A DNA stretch of 64,000 nt from DAMBHY01 sp032068765 (GCA_032068765.1 DAMBHY010000005.1:62001-126000); one strand, 5' to 3'. Shown: positions 17,394 to 25,778, counted from the stretch's first letter. The notes: generated from the letters alone by a model not told the origin. Program-made: numbers and translations.

Positions 17394-18767
17394 ATGAAAC
17401 ACGCGCTTAGATTTAGTTTGATTTTATTTCTTTTACTCATATTTAATCAAACTTTTGCACAAAAAAATATTATAGACGAAATAGTTTGGGTAGTGGGTGA
17501 CGAAGCCATCTTGAAATCTGAAGTTGAAGAATATCGCAAACAGATTTTGATGGAAAATCAACGCATATCCGGAGATCCATATTGCTTCATTCCTGAACAA
17601 ATGGCTGTAAACAAATTATTTCTCGACCAGGCAAAACTAGATAGTATTCAGGTTCCTGAAGGTTCTGTCAACAATATGGTGGAAGTAAGATTGAATGAAG
17701 CTATTTCCAATGCGGGTTCTCGCGAAAAACTTCAGGAATATACAGGAAAAACGATAAGTCAGTTTAGAGAAGGATTGCGTAAATATCTCAAAGAACAAGC
17801 CATCATTCAGCAAGTTCAACAGAAACATTTCGGAGAAGTAACATTGAGCCCTTCTGAAATTAGAAAGTTTTTCAGCAAACTTCCTCAAGATAGTATTCCT
17901 TTTATTCCCAGCACGATGGAAGTGCAGGTGATTACCATACATCCCAAAATTCCATTGTCGGAAATTGACGAAATAAAAGAAAAACTTCGCAATTATACAG
18001 AAGAAATCAATTCAGGGAAATCCACTTTCTCTACGCTCGCTTTACTTCATTCTGAAGACCAGGCATCCGCAGTTCGTGGAGGCGAATTGGGCTTTATGGA
18101 CAGATCTTCACTCGTACCCGAATTTGCAAATGTGGCATTTGCATTAAATGATCCCAAGAAAGTTTCAAACATTGTTGAAACGGAATTTGGATACCACATC
18201 ATCCAGTTAATTGAAAAAAGAGGAGATAAAGCCAACTTCCGTCATATACTCTTAAAGCCTAAAGTGCCTCAGGCAGAAATGGATTTAGCATTGTCTCGTG
18301 TAGATTCAGTGAGAACTTTTATTCAGGACGGCAAGATTACTTTTAATGAAGCAGCAACCATGTATTCCGGAGACAAAGACACAAGAAACAACAAAGGCAT
18401 AATGGTGAACTCCAATCCTCAAAGCAACTACATGGGAACGCCCCGCTTTGAATTGAGTGAACTAAATCAGGATATCGTAAACGTTGTAGGCGGAATGAAA
18501 GTGGGAGAAATGAGCAGACCTTTTGTGATGACAGAAAAAAACGGAGGCGGAAAAAAAGTTGCAGCTATCGCTAAAGTTACTAATAGAACAGAAGGACATA
18601 AAGCAAACATGAACAACGACTACCAGATAATAAAAGCATTGGCTGAAGATGCAAGTCGACAAGAAAAAATGAACGAGTGGCTCGTCAAGAAAATTAAAAC
18701 TACTTATGTAAAAATTGATCCAAATTGGAGTAAATGTGATTTTAAGTATAAAGGTTGGATTAAATAG
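17394..18767 (+). CDS. SurA-like periplasmic peptidyl-prolyl isomerase
   Basis: A 457-residue protein with a signal peptide ending NQTFAQ. Residues 25-170 form a SurA N-terminal chaperone domain (DEIVWVVGDEAILKSEVEE). A parvulin domain follows at about 175-275, with SEDQASAVRGGELGFMDRSS and the hallmark FGYHIIQLIEKRGDK; a second region begins at RHILLKPKVP (about 285) and is more divergent. SurA escorts outer-membrane beta-barrel proteins through the periplasm. The gene is followed after 12 bases by the OstA-like gene, so the pair probably serves outer-membrane assembly together. Confidence 0.88.
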   Translation: MKHALRFSLILFLLLIFNQTFAQKNIIDEIVWVVGDEAILKSEVEEYRKQILMENQRISGDPYCFIPEQMAVNKLFLDQAKLDSIQVPEGSVNNMVEVRLNEAISNAGSREKLQEYTGKTISQFREGLRKYLKEQAIIQQVQQKHFGEVTLSPSEIRKFFSKLPQDSIPFIPSTMEVQVITIHPKIPLSEIDEIKEKLRNYTEEINSGKSTFSTLALLHSEDQASAVRGGELGFMDRSSLVPEFANVAFALNDPKKVSNIVETEFGYHIIQLIEKRGDKANFRHILLKPKVPQAEMDLALSRVDSVRTFIQDGKITFNEAATMYSGDKDTRNNKGIMVNSNPQSNYMGTPRFELSELNQDIVNVVGGMKVGEMSRPFVMTEKNGGGKKVAAIAKVTNRTEGHKANMNNDYQIIKALAEDASRQEKMNEWLVKKIKTTYVKIDPNWSKCDFKYKGWIK

Positions 18768-18779
18768 TTCTAATCTATA

Positions 18780-20411
18780 ATGCACAAAGAGGCTAAAAAC
18801 AACATACACAAGATTATTGGAAGCATACTTTTTATTAGTGTGCTTCTAAGTGTTTTTATAGGTGCACGTGCTCAAAAACAAGTCCCCAATCAAAGAATTC
18901 CTCAAAATATAAAAATCATCGAACTTCGCAGTGCGGACGAAATGCTTAAACGTGCCAACTCCGAAGCAATTGTCTTAAAAAACAATGTGGTTTTATATCA
19001 CGACGGCGCTCTTATGCAATGCGACAGCGCATACTGGTTTGAAAAATCCAATTCTTTCCAGGCATTCAGCAATGTGATGATTAATCAGGGCGACACGTTG
19101 TTTGTAAGCGGCGATTATATGTCTTACGACGGTTTGATAAAATTCGCCAAGCTTCGCTACAATGTGCGAATGAAGGATAAAAAAGCTACATTGTTTACAG
19201 ACAGTCTAGATTTTGACCGTGTTCAAAATTTAGGATATTATTTTGACGGAGGTATGCTTGTAGATGAAGAAAATGAGCTGACCTCCTATTGGGGAGAATA
19301 CAATACAATCACCAAAGACGCGCTTTTCCGTGATAGCGTGAAACTGGTAAATAAAGATTATACCATTTATTCCAACCAGTTAAAATATAACACAGCGAGT
19401 AAAATTGCTGACCTGATGGGACCGTCTACCATCGTATCAGACAGCGGCACCATACACACTTCGCAGGGATGGTATAATACGGTGACGGAAGATTCGCAAC
19501 TGACTCAGAATTCCGAAGTCATAAGTTCCGACGGTACTAAAACTCTCACTGGCAACATTATAGATTACAACCGTAAAACCGGAATTGGTAAAGTTCAGGG
19601 CGACATGAAATTGCATGATAAATTGAGAAAAGTCATGTTGTTCGGCAATTATGGTTATTATAAAGAAAAGCCGGGATATGCCATTGCAACAGATTCTGCT
19701 TATGTAATTGACTATTCGCAAAAAGACAGTTTGTTTTTGCGAGGAGATACTTTAGAAATGACTACCGACTCTATTTATCGTGAACTTAAAGCTATCGGAA
19801 AAGTCAGATATTTCAGAAATGATATTCAAGGAATAAGTGAAACAATGCATTATGTTTCAAAAGATTCGGTTCTTTATATGAAAGGAAATCCTGTTGTATG
19901 GAATAAAAACCAACAGGTGATGGGCGACCAAATAGATGTATTCATGAAAGACAGTGTCATTCGTAAAGCACTAATTAAAAACTACGCCTTTGCCATTCAG
20001 CAGAGAGAAGATGTCTCGCAATACAATCAAATTAAAGGCAAAAACATGACAATCGATTTTGACAAAGGCGACATTCGGTTCATTACGGTGGAAGGCGGCG
20101 TAGAATCCGTTTATTATATGCTGGATAAAGACAAAAAGTTAATAGGACTCAACTTTGCACAAGGACCTGTACTGAAAATTTCGATGCTGAACGAAGAGAT
20201 TGAAATCATAAAACTTATTGGCGACAGCAAAGCCACTCTTACGCCAATGTTTCAAATTCAAGAAAAAGATAAAACATTATCCGGTTTTCAGTGGTTAGAT
20301 AATGTACGCCCGAAGAATAAGAATGACATATTCAGAACGAATTCTTTGAACGAAATGAAAGAAATTACACATCCTAAAAGATTTGTCCGAGATCAAGACG
20401 TAATACGCTAA
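18780..20411 (+). CDS. OstA-like (LptA/LptD N-terminal-like) protein
   Basis: A 543-residue exported protein (hydrophobic N-terminus ending at GARAQ). Repeating short beta strands such as GALMQCDSAYWFEKSN, GDTLFVSGDYMSYDG and DYTIYSNQLKYNT give the OstA beta-jellyroll pattern that carries lipopolysaccharide across the periplasm. It is far longer than E. coli LptA (185 residues) but lacks the LptD barrel, as in other Bacteroidetes OstA-like proteins. It follows the SurA-like gene and precedes a small membrane-protein gene and mutL. Assignment to LPS transport rests on fold and context. Confidence 0.82.
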   Translation: MHKEAKNNIHKIIGSILFISVLLSVFIGARAQKQVPNQRIPQNIKIIELRSADEMLKRANSEAIVLKNNVVLYHDGALMQCDSAYWFEKSNSFQAFSNVMINQGDTLFVSGDYMSYDGLIKFAKLRYNVRMKDKKATLFTDSLDFDRVQNLGYYFDGGMLVDEENELTSYWGEYNTITKDALFRDSVKLVNKDYTIYSNQLKYNTASKIADLMGPSTIVSDSGTIHTSQGWYNTVTEDSQLTQNSEVISSDGTKTLTGNIIDYNRKTGIGKVQGDMKLHDKLRKVMLFGNYGYYKEKPGYAIATDSAYVIDYSQKDSLFLRGDTLEMTTDSIYRELKAIGKVRYFRNDIQGISETMHYVSKDSVLYMKGNPVVWNKNQQVMGDQIDVFMKDSVIRKALIKNYAFAIQQREDVSQYNQIKGKNMTIDFDKGDIRFITVEGGVESVYYMLDKDKKLIGLNFAQGPVLKISMLNEEIEIIKLIGDSKATLTPMFQIQEKDKTLSGFQWLDNVRPKNKNDIFRTNSLNEMKEITHPKRFVRDQDVIR

Positions 20412-20430
20412 CAAAATTATTTATAAAATT

Positions 20431-20757
20431 ATGGCTACATTCTTTTTTTACAATAATAAAAAGCCGAGGAAATTCAATTATCAGCCTATTCTCTATAATC
20501 CAGAGCAAGAGGAGCGAGAACAAAACTTGCAAAAAAGAATCAGAGCTATGAAGCAGGAATTGAATGTAGCATCAGACAATGAAATTGAACCTGAGAAAGT
20601 TGATTTCGGAAAAGAATTTCTCAGCCAGACCAAGCATCTCAAGAAAAGAAAAGACAAAGAAGAATCTGAAACAAAAAGCTTCTTTGCTAACAATGGTCTA
20701 CTCATTTTATTTTTAATTGCTTTATTTGCTGTTTTCTATTTTTGGATTTTGAGATAA
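20431..20757 (+). CDS. small single-pass membrane protein, conserved type
   Basis: A 108-residue basic protein. Residues 1-85 are polar and charged (PRKFNYQPILYNPEQEE, then many Lys/Glu), followed by one C-terminal membrane helix (LLILFLIALFAVFYFWIL). It is probably tail-anchored, with the charged part in the cytoplasm. It sits between the OstA-like gene (19 bases) and mutL (15 bases from stop to ATG). I recognise similar small genes in this position in Bacteroidales but know of no function. Confidence 0.7.
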   Translation: MATFFFYNNKKPRKFNYQPILYNPEQEEREQNLQKRIRAMKQELNVASDNEIEPEKVDFGKEFLSQTKHLKKRKDKEESETKSFFANNGLLILFLIALFAVFYFWILR

Positions 20758-20771
20758 GACAGATTCCGTGC

Positions 20772-22583
20772 ATGCCTGACATTATACACCTTCTTCCCGA
20801 CTCTATTGCCAACCAGATTGCTGCAGGAGAGGTAATTCAAAGACCAGCTTCTGTAATAAAAGAACTGGTTGAAAATTCAATTGATGCGGGAGCAACCAAT
20901 ATCAATATTATTCTCAAAGATGCCGGACGTACGTTGATTCAGGTAATTGACAACGGAAAAGGTATGTCGATGACAGATGCCAGAATGGCTTTTGAAAGAC
21001 ATGCAACTTCTAAAATTACTTCTGCAGACGATTTATTTACTTTAAAAACCAAAGGTTTTCGCGGAGAAGCCTTGGCCTCCATAGCGGCTATAGCTCATGT
21101 GGAATTAAAAACACGCCGCGCGGAAGATGAGACCGGAACATATATACGGATTGCCGGATCTAAACTGGAAAATCAGGAAATCATAGCTTCCCAAATAGGA
21201 ACCTGCATTTCTGTCAAAAACATTTTCTTCAACGTTCCTGCAAGGAGAAAGTTTCTTAAATCTAACGAAGTTGAGAGAAGAAATATTTTCATCGAAATCG
21301 AGAGAATTGCATTGGTTCATCCTACAATTGATTTTACGCTTACCGAAAATGATACACAGACCCTCTATCTTCCATCAGCATCATCAAGACAGCGCATCAT
21401 TCAACTGGAAGGAAAAAACGTAAATCCGCAGCTAATCGAAATACATACCGAAACTTCTTTAGCTAAAATTTACGGCTACATTTCCAAACCCGAAAATGCA
21501 AAGAAGGGAAAAGCTTCTCAATTCTTTTTTGCCAACAATCGTTTTATAAGACATCCATACTTCCATCGGGCTGTTATGAAAGCGTACGAACCGCTTATTC
21601 TGCCCAATCTGAACCCTAGCTACTTCATATATATTGATGTTGACCCAAGCGCTATCGACGTTAATATTCACCCTACCAAAACGGAAGTAAAGTTTGAGAA
21701 TGAACAAGCCATGTGGCAGATATTGATGGTGACACTCAAAGAAGCATTGGGGAAATTTAATGCTGTGCCGTCCATTGATTTTGACAGGCAGGACGCGATT
21801 GATATTCCCATTTATAATGCAGAAACTCACGTACAAATGCCCAAAATTACTATCAATCCATCGTATAATCCTTTTGAAAGCGCTTCGCCAAAAACAGACC
21901 TCCATCGAAAAATTGACTTAAATTGGGAAAAGCTGTACTCAGGGTTTGAAAATGAAAAAAAAACGGAAAATACTCCCACTGATATTTTATTTCCTGAAAG
22001 TTCTACAATGGACTTAACAACAAATTCAAATTACTTTCAATATAAGAAACGCTATATTTTAACTTCGGTAGAATCGGGTTTGATGTTTATCGATCAACAC
22101 AGAGCGCATACACGCATACTTTTTGATAAATATTTAGAGCAGATAAAATCAAGAAAAGGAGTGACGCAGCGACTTTTGTTTCCTGAAATTATTGATGTAA
22201 CTTTCGAAGAAGAATCAATATTAAATACTATTCAGGAAGATTTGGAAAGTCTCGGATTTGAATTGAGTAACCTGGGAAACAGACAGTATGCCGTTCAAGG
22301 CATTCCGTCACAAATTGAAAACGGAGATATTTCTCAAATAATCAGATGCATGCTTCAGGTTTGCATGGATATTGACACAAGTATAAGCGACGAGATGCAT
22401 GAAACGATTTCACTTTCGATGGCAAGAATGACAGCGATTCCTTATGAACGAGCACTTTCTAGTGTGGAGATGAAAAATCTGGCAGACGAAATATTTGCAT
22501 GCTCTGAATGCAACCATACACCAGATGGAAAAACAATTATTTATGTTCTTCCTGATGACGAAATTTTAAGAAAACTCAAGTAA
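20772..22583 (+). CDS. mutL: DNA mismatch repair protein MutL
   Basis: A 603-residue protein from the ATG at 20772 (MPDIIHLLPD); an upstream ATG at 20742 overlaps the previous gene and adds ten non-conserved residues. The GHKL ATPase N-terminus is intact: KELVENSIDAGA (Glu31, Asn35), VIDNGKGM (Asp60), RHATSKI and KGFRGEAL, then the transducer domain with FFANNRFIRH and IDVNIHPTK. In the C-terminal domain the endonuclease metal motif DQHAxxExxxxE is degenerate here (DQHRAHTRILF), and the Cys-His motif reads ECNHTPDGK. It acts with MutS, which is not in the window. Confidence 0.95.
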   Translation: MPDIIHLLPDSIANQIAAGEVIQRPASVIKELVENSIDAGATNINIILKDAGRTLIQVIDNGKGMSMTDARMAFERHATSKITSADDLFTLKTKGFRGEALASIAAIAHVELKTRRAEDETGTYIRIAGSKLENQEIIASQIGTCISVKNIFFNVPARRKFLKSNEVERRNIFIEIERIALVHPTIDFTLTENDTQTLYLPSASSRQRIIQLEGKNVNPQLIEIHTETSLAKIYGYISKPENAKKGKASQFFFANNRFIRHPYFHRAVMKAYEPLILPNLNPSYFIYIDVDPSAIDVNIHPTKTEVKFENEQAMWQILMVTLKEALGKFNAVPSIDFDRQDAIDIPIYNAETHVQMPKITINPSYNPFESASPKTDLHRKIDLNWEKLYSGFENEKKTENTPTDILFPESSTMDLTTNSNYFQYKKRYILTSVESGLMFIDQHRAHTRILFDKYLEQIKSRKGVTQRLLFPEIIDVTFEEESILNTIQEDLESLGFELSNLGNRQYAVQGIPSQIENGDISQIIRCMLQVCMDIDTSISDEMHETISLSMARMTAIPYERALSSVEMKNLADEIFACSECNHTPDGKTIIYVLPDDEILRKLK

Positions 22584-22604
22584 TCCAACTAACATAAATA
22601 TATT

Positions 22605-23558
22605 ATGCAATATAGATATTGTGGCAAAAGCGGACTCCAACTTCCATTAATCTCATTGGGATTGTGGCATAACTTTGGACTTGAGGATAACAAGAAAACC
22701 GCCCGCGAAATGATTCTTCATGCATTCGATAAAGGCATCACCCATATTGATATTGCGAACAACTATGGTCCGCCTCCGGGTGCTGCTGAAATCACTTTTG
22801 GAGAAATTCTAAAAAAAGATCTTGCAGCACATCGTGACGAACTCATTATATCTTCAAAAGCGGGTCATCTGATGTGGGACGGACCTTATGGAGATGGAGG
22901 ATCCAGAAAATATTTGATGGCAAGCATCAATCAAAGCTTGAAAAGAACCAATCTTGAATATTTTGATATTTTCTATTCTCATCGTTACGATCCTAGTACT
23001 CCAATCGAAGAAACAATGCAGGCATTGGTAGATATAGTACGACATGGGAAAGCGCTATACATTGGCATCTCCAAATATCCACCAAAACAAGCGCAAATTG
23101 CCTTTGATTATTTGAAAGAAAACAATGTGCCATGCCTGATTTTTCAGGATAAATACAATCTCATTCACCGAAATGTAGAAAGCAAAATCCTTGATTTGTG
23201 CGAAGAAAACGGAAGCGGATTTATCGCATTCTCACCACTTGCGCAAGGGATACTCACAGAAAAATATCTAAACGGAATACCTGAAAATTCACGCGCAAAA
23301 GACGCACATGGATATTTAAAGACAACACAGATTGCCGAATCGGATTTAGATAAAGTACGGAAACTGGAAAAAATTGCTCAACAAAGAAATCAAACCATCG
23401 CTCAATTATCATTGTCTTGGATATTAAACAATTCAAAAGTCACATCTGTAATTGTTGGCGCACGCAATTTAGATCAGCTTCAGGGAAATATTCAAACTTT
23501 AGAAAACCTACAATTGTCCACTGAAGAAAAGGAAAATATAGATAATATCTTTTCATAG
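22605..23558 (+). CDS. aldo/keto reductase, YghZ-like
   Basis: A 317-residue (beta/alpha)8 NADPH-dependent oxidoreductase. The catalytic tetrad is visible: Asp49, Tyr54 (HIDIANNYG), Lys85 (SSKAG) and His126 (FYSHRYDP). The GPPPGAAEITFGEIL insertion and WDGPYGDGGSRKYL resemble the E. coli YghZ / L-glyceraldehyde-3-phosphate reductase subfamily. The C-terminus has the usual cofactor segment (SVIVGARNLDQL). The physiological substrate is not deducible. It follows mutL by 21 bases and may be co-transcribed; a tRNA promoter lies beyond. Confidence 0.88.
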   Translation: MQYRYCGKSGLQLPLISLGLWHNFGLEDNKKTAREMILHAFDKGITHIDIANNYGPPPGAAEITFGEILKKDLAAHRDELIISSKAGHLMWDGPYGDGGSRKYLMASINQSLKRTNLEYFDIFYSHRYDPSTPIEETMQALVDIVRHGKALYIGISKYPPKQAQIAFDYLKENNVPCLIFQDKYNLIHRNVESKILDLCEENGSGFIAFSPLAQGILTEKYLNGIPENSRAKDAHGYLKTTQIAESDLDKVRKLEKIAQQRNQTIAQLSLSWILNNSKVTSVIVGARNLDQLQGNIQTLENLQLSTEEKENIDNIFS

Positions 23559-23615
23559 GATCAAGTAGATTATCGCGCTTATTAGAAAGTAATTCAGAAA
23601 TATTTAGAAATTTAT

Positions 23616-23646
23616 TTTGCAAAATAAATAAACATTCCTACATTTG
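23616..23646 (+). promoter_or_regulatory. promoter of the tRNA-Gly/tRNA-Leu unit
   Basis: TTTG (23616-23619), 19 bases, TACATTTG (23639-23646): a perfect match to the Bacteroidetes promoter pattern, about 53 bases before tRNA-Gly. Confidence 0.8.
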
Positions 23647-23699
23647 CAGTCGCAAATAAAAAAAGTGACCAAACGAGGTCATTATATTGGAAACATATT

Positions 23700-23772
23700 G
23701 CGGAAGTAGCTCAGTTGGTAGAGCATAACCTTGCCAAGGTTAGGGTCGCGGGTTCGAGTCCCGTCTTCCGCT
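23700..23772 (+). tRNA. tRNA-Gly(GCC)
   Basis: 73 nt cloverleaf. Acceptor GCGGAAG pairs with CTTCCGC, the D arm is GCTCAGTTGGTAGAGC, the anticodon GCC lies in CCTTGCCAAGG, and the T arm is GCGGGTTCGAGTCCCGT. Discriminator T; CCA is not encoded. Confidence 0.95.
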
Positions 23773-23781
23773 CATTGGTCT

Positions 23782-23865
23782 GCTCGGATGGTGGAATGGT
23801 AGACACGCAAGACTTAAAATCTTGTGACCATTACGGTTGTGCGGGTTCAAGTCCCGCTCCGAGTA
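23782..23865 (+). tRNA. tRNA-Leu(TAA)
   Basis: 84 nt class II tRNA with a long variable arm. Acceptor GCTCGGA pairs with TCCGAGT, with a G1-U72 wobble; the anticodon loop is CTTAAAA (TAA), and the T arm is GCGGGTTCAAGTCCCGC. It lies 9 bases after tRNA-Gly in the same transcript. Confidence 0.92.
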
Positions 23866-23869
23866 CACA

Positions 23870-23907
23870 AACCTGTATATGTTTAAAACTATACAGGTTT
23901 ATTTTTT
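23870..23907 (+). terminator. intrinsic terminator after tRNA-Leu
   Basis: AACCTGTATA (23870-23879) pairs perfectly with TATACAGGTT (23890-23899), followed by TATTTTTT. Confidence 0.85.
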
Positions 23908-23935
23908 AAAACTACAATTTTTAGATAACAGAAGG

Positions 23936-24061
23936 GAGGTTATTGTAATCCTTTTTTAAAGTATAAAATTTATACATACAAAATTCAACATCTGCCAAGA
24001 ACATTGGCGGATTAAACAATTTATAGCATCATTTTTTTATAAATTGTTGCCAATAACCCTC
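23936..24061 (+). promoter_or_regulatory. structured 5' leader of rpsU
   Basis: Four pairings are visible. An outer helix joins GAGGTTATTG (23936-23945) to CAATAACCCTC (24051-24061), 10 bp with one bulge, burying the purine run GGGAGG. Inside are TGCCAA (23993-23998) with TTGGC (24004-24008), and an 11-bp hairpin AACAATTTATA (24015-24025) with TATAAATTGTT (24038-24048). TTGGC can instead pair with GCCAA (24049-24053), which would break the outer helix. This resembles an autoregulated ribosomal-protein leader; no experiment is implied. A 15-nt palindrome (GTATAAAATTTATAC, 23961-23975) also lies inside. I see no TAnnTTTG promoter between the tRNA-Leu terminator and the leader. Confidence 0.55.
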
Positions 24062-24087
24062 AAAAACAGAATAAAAATTTTTACAAT

Positions 24088-24279
24088 ATGATTATCGTAC
24101 AATTAAAAGAAGGCGAAAATATTGAAAGAGCCTTAAAAAAATTCAAACGTAAATATGAAAAAACAGGTGTCGTAAAAGAACTTCGTAGCAGACAAGCTTT
24201 TATCAAACCATCTGTTGATAAACGCAAAAAAAGAGAACATGCGGTTTACGTTCAACAAATGCAACAAACAGAAGATTAG
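24088..24279 (+). CDS. rpsU: 30S ribosomal protein bS21
   Basis: A 63-residue very basic protein (MIIVQLKEGENIERALKKFK, then RSRQAFIKPSV and KRKKRE), full length for bS21. It binds the small subunit near the 3' end of 16S rRNA, where in Bacteroidetes it helps sequester the anti-Shine-Dalgarno sequence. There is no Shine-Dalgarno directly before the ATG (AAAAATTTTTACAAT), but a GGGAGG about 150 bases upstream is embedded in the leader described separately. xerC follows after 50 bases. Confidence 0.96.
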   Translation: MIIVQLKEGENIERALKKFKRKYEKTGVVKELRSRQAFIKPSVDKRKKREHAVYVQQMQQTED

Positions 24280-24329
24280 TTTGCAATTTGTTTGATTTTC
24301 CCGTATTTTCGTAGATATTTTGCTGCGAA

Positions 24330-25217
24330 ATGTGGAAAAAAAAATTCATAGACTATCTCCGTGTTGAGAGGAATTATTCTTCTCACACGGAGATTTCTTA
24401 TTTAAACGACATTAGTCAGTTTGAAAAATTCATTATTCGCGAAAAAAAAACTTTTGATGTTCAAAAAATCAACAAAGATGATATTCGAATATGGATTGCC
24501 GAAATGATGGAGTCCGGTACCAGTCCACGAACCATCAAACGAAAACTAAGCGCTGTAAAATCTTTTTTTAAATATCTGAAAAAACAAAATGTTGTGGAAA
24601 ATAATCCTACCCAATACGTTATTGCTCCGAAAATACCAAAAAAATTGCCATCTTTCGCAAATGATGCGCAGTTAACCAAAATTTTAGACGAATCAATCGA
24701 TACAGATGATTTTGAAATAGTAAGAAATCACACAATTTTGGAACTGCTTTATGTTACCGGAATGCGACGAGCTGAATTATTGTCGCTCAAAGTTTCCGAT
24801 ATCGACACCTTTAGTAAAACATTAAAAGTAACGGGTAAAAGAAATAAACAAAGAATCATTCCGTTATCAGATAACATCTTGCAAAAAATCAATGAATACA
24901 TCCTTATCAGAGATGAAAAAGTTGAGAACAAAACTGAAAAGCTTTTTGTTAAAAAGGATGGAAGAGAGATGTATCCGGCATTGGTCTATAAAATCATTCA
25001 TGAACAATTAGGCTCAATATCCACTCTGTCAAAAAAAAGTCCGCACGTGCTGAGACATTCATTCGCAACAGAAATGCTGAATAATGGAGCCGAAATCAAT
25101 GCCGTAAAGGAACTTTTAGGACATTCAAGTCTTTCTTCCACGGAAGTTTACACACATGTAACTTTCGAGGAATTGAAAAAAGTATATAACCAAGCTCATC
25201 CAAGAGCAAAAAAATGA
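24330..25217 (+). CDS. xerC: tyrosine recombinase XerC/XerD family
   Basis: A 295-residue site-specific recombinase. Residues 1-90 are the SAM-like core-binding domain (FIDYLRVERNYSSHTEISYL). The catalytic domain has all six active residues: Arg146 (TGMRRAEL), Lys170 (VTGKRNKQR), His239 and Arg242 (HVLRHSFAT), His265 (LGHSSL) and the nucleophile Tyr274 (VYTHVT). Size and context (rpsU before, hpf after) indicate the housekeeping recombinase that resolves chromosome dimers at dif, not a mobile-element integrase, despite the tRNA genes nearby. XerC versus XerD cannot be decided from this alone. Confidence 0.88.
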   Translation: MWKKKFIDYLRVERNYSSHTEISYLNDISQFEKFIIREKKTFDVQKINKDDIRIWIAEMMESGTSPRTIKRKLSAVKSFFKYLKKQNVVENNPTQYVIAPKIPKKLPSFANDAQLTKILDESIDTDDFEIVRNHTILELLYVTGMRRAELLSLKVSDIDTFSKTLKVTGKRNKQRIIPLSDNILQKINEYILIRDEKVENKTEKLFVKKDGREMYPALVYKIIHEQLGSISTLSKKSPHVLRHSFATEMLNNGAEINAVKELLGHSSLSSTEVYTHVTFEELKKVYNQAHPRAKK

Positions 25218-25230
25218 AGGAGTAAACATT

Positions 25231-25524
25231 ATGGAACTACGTATTCAATCAATCAATTTTGAAGCAACAGAACAATTAAAAGGTTTTATTGAAAAGAAAA
25301 TATCCAAACTTGAGAAGTATGCAGATATCATTTACACAGATATTAATCTGAAGGTTGTCAAACCTGAAACTGCAAATAATAAAGAAGCTTCAGTGAAACT
25401 TCATTCTAATAATGGTGAGTTTTTTGCAGACAAAACATCCGACACATTTGAGGAGTCTATTGATCAGTGCATCGAAGCACTCGAAAAACAAATATCGAAA
25501 TCAAAAGACAAAAAAGACAAATAA
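25231..25524 (+). CDS. hpf: ribosome hibernation promoting factor, short form
   Basis: A 97-residue HPF/RaiA protein (MELRIQSINFEATEQLKGFI, KISKLEKYADIIYTDINLKV, DTFEESIDQCIEALEKQI) with the beta-alpha-beta-beta-beta-alpha fold that sits in the 30S mRNA channel and silences idle ribosomes. It lacks the dimerisation domain of long HPF. It starts 13 bases after the recombinase stop, so it is in the same operon. A terminator-like hairpin follows 55 bases downstream. Confidence 0.92.
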   Translation: MELRIQSINFEATEQLKGFIEKKISKLEKYADIIYTDINLKVVKPETANNKEASVKLHSNNGEFFADKTSDTFEESIDQCIEALEKQISKSKDKKDK

Positions 25525-25545
25525 CAAAAAAAAATTTACCAATTA

Positions 25546-25576
25546 TTTGGTATTAGAAAAAATATTTGTACCTTTG
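25546..25576 (+). promoter_or_regulatory. promoter of the tRNA-tuf cluster
   Basis: TTTG (25546-25549), 19 bases, TACCTTTG (25569-25576): textbook Bacteroidetes spacing. It is the only candidate promoter between hpf and the tRNA-Thr gene. Confidence 0.8.
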
Positions 25577-25579
25577 CGA

Positions 25580-25620
25580 CCGTTTCTCTCCTAACACATA
25601 CAGAGAGATACGGTTTTTTT
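25580..25620 (+). terminator. terminator-like hairpin just after the promoter
   Basis: CCGTTTCTCTC (25580-25590) pairs with GAGAGATACGG (25603-25613), 11 bp with one mismatch, followed by seven T. It begins at about the expected transcription start, so it may end hpf read-through, attenuate the tRNA-tuf transcript, or cap its 5' end. Confidence 0.7.
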
Positions 25621-25635
25621 AAATAAAAACTACCC

Positions 25636-25709
25636 GCCTCTTTAGCTCAGTTGGCCAGAGCACGTGATTTGTAATCTCGGGGTCGTTGGTTCGAATCCGA
25701 CAAGAGGCT
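25636..25709 (+). tRNA. tRNA-Thr(TGT)
   Basis: 74 nt. Acceptor GCCTCTT pairs with AAGAGGC; the D arm is GCTCAGTTGGCCAGAGC; the anticodon loop TTTGTAA gives TGT. The anticodon stem (CGTGA/TCTCG) contains a T-T mismatch. The T arm is GTTGGTTCGAATCCGAC. Confidence 0.92.
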
Positions 25710-25716
25710 CACTCAC

Positions 25717-25772
25717 ATCACAATACACAATTTCTAATCTTAGAATTCGTAGATTATGTATTGTGATTTTTT
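25717..25772 (+). terminator. terminator-like hairpin between tRNA-Thr and tRNA-Tyr
   Basis: ATCACAATACA (25717-25727) pairs perfectly with TGTATTGTGAT (25757-25767), with further pairing inside, followed by a T run. Only 6 bases separate it from tRNA-Tyr, leaving no room for a new promoter. Confidence 0.75.
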
Positions 25773-25778
25773 GTAAAG

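Noticed and set aside
24330..25217. Integrase of a mobile element inserted beside tRNA genes
   Set aside because: Length, full catalytic set and the rpsU/hpf neighbourhood fit the housekeeping Xer recombinase; no attachment-site duplication of a tRNA end was seen.
25580..25620. Hairpin read as a T-box or other aminoacyl-tRNA riboswitch
   Set aside because: No specifier loop or T-box sequence is visible; the element is a simple stem with a T run.
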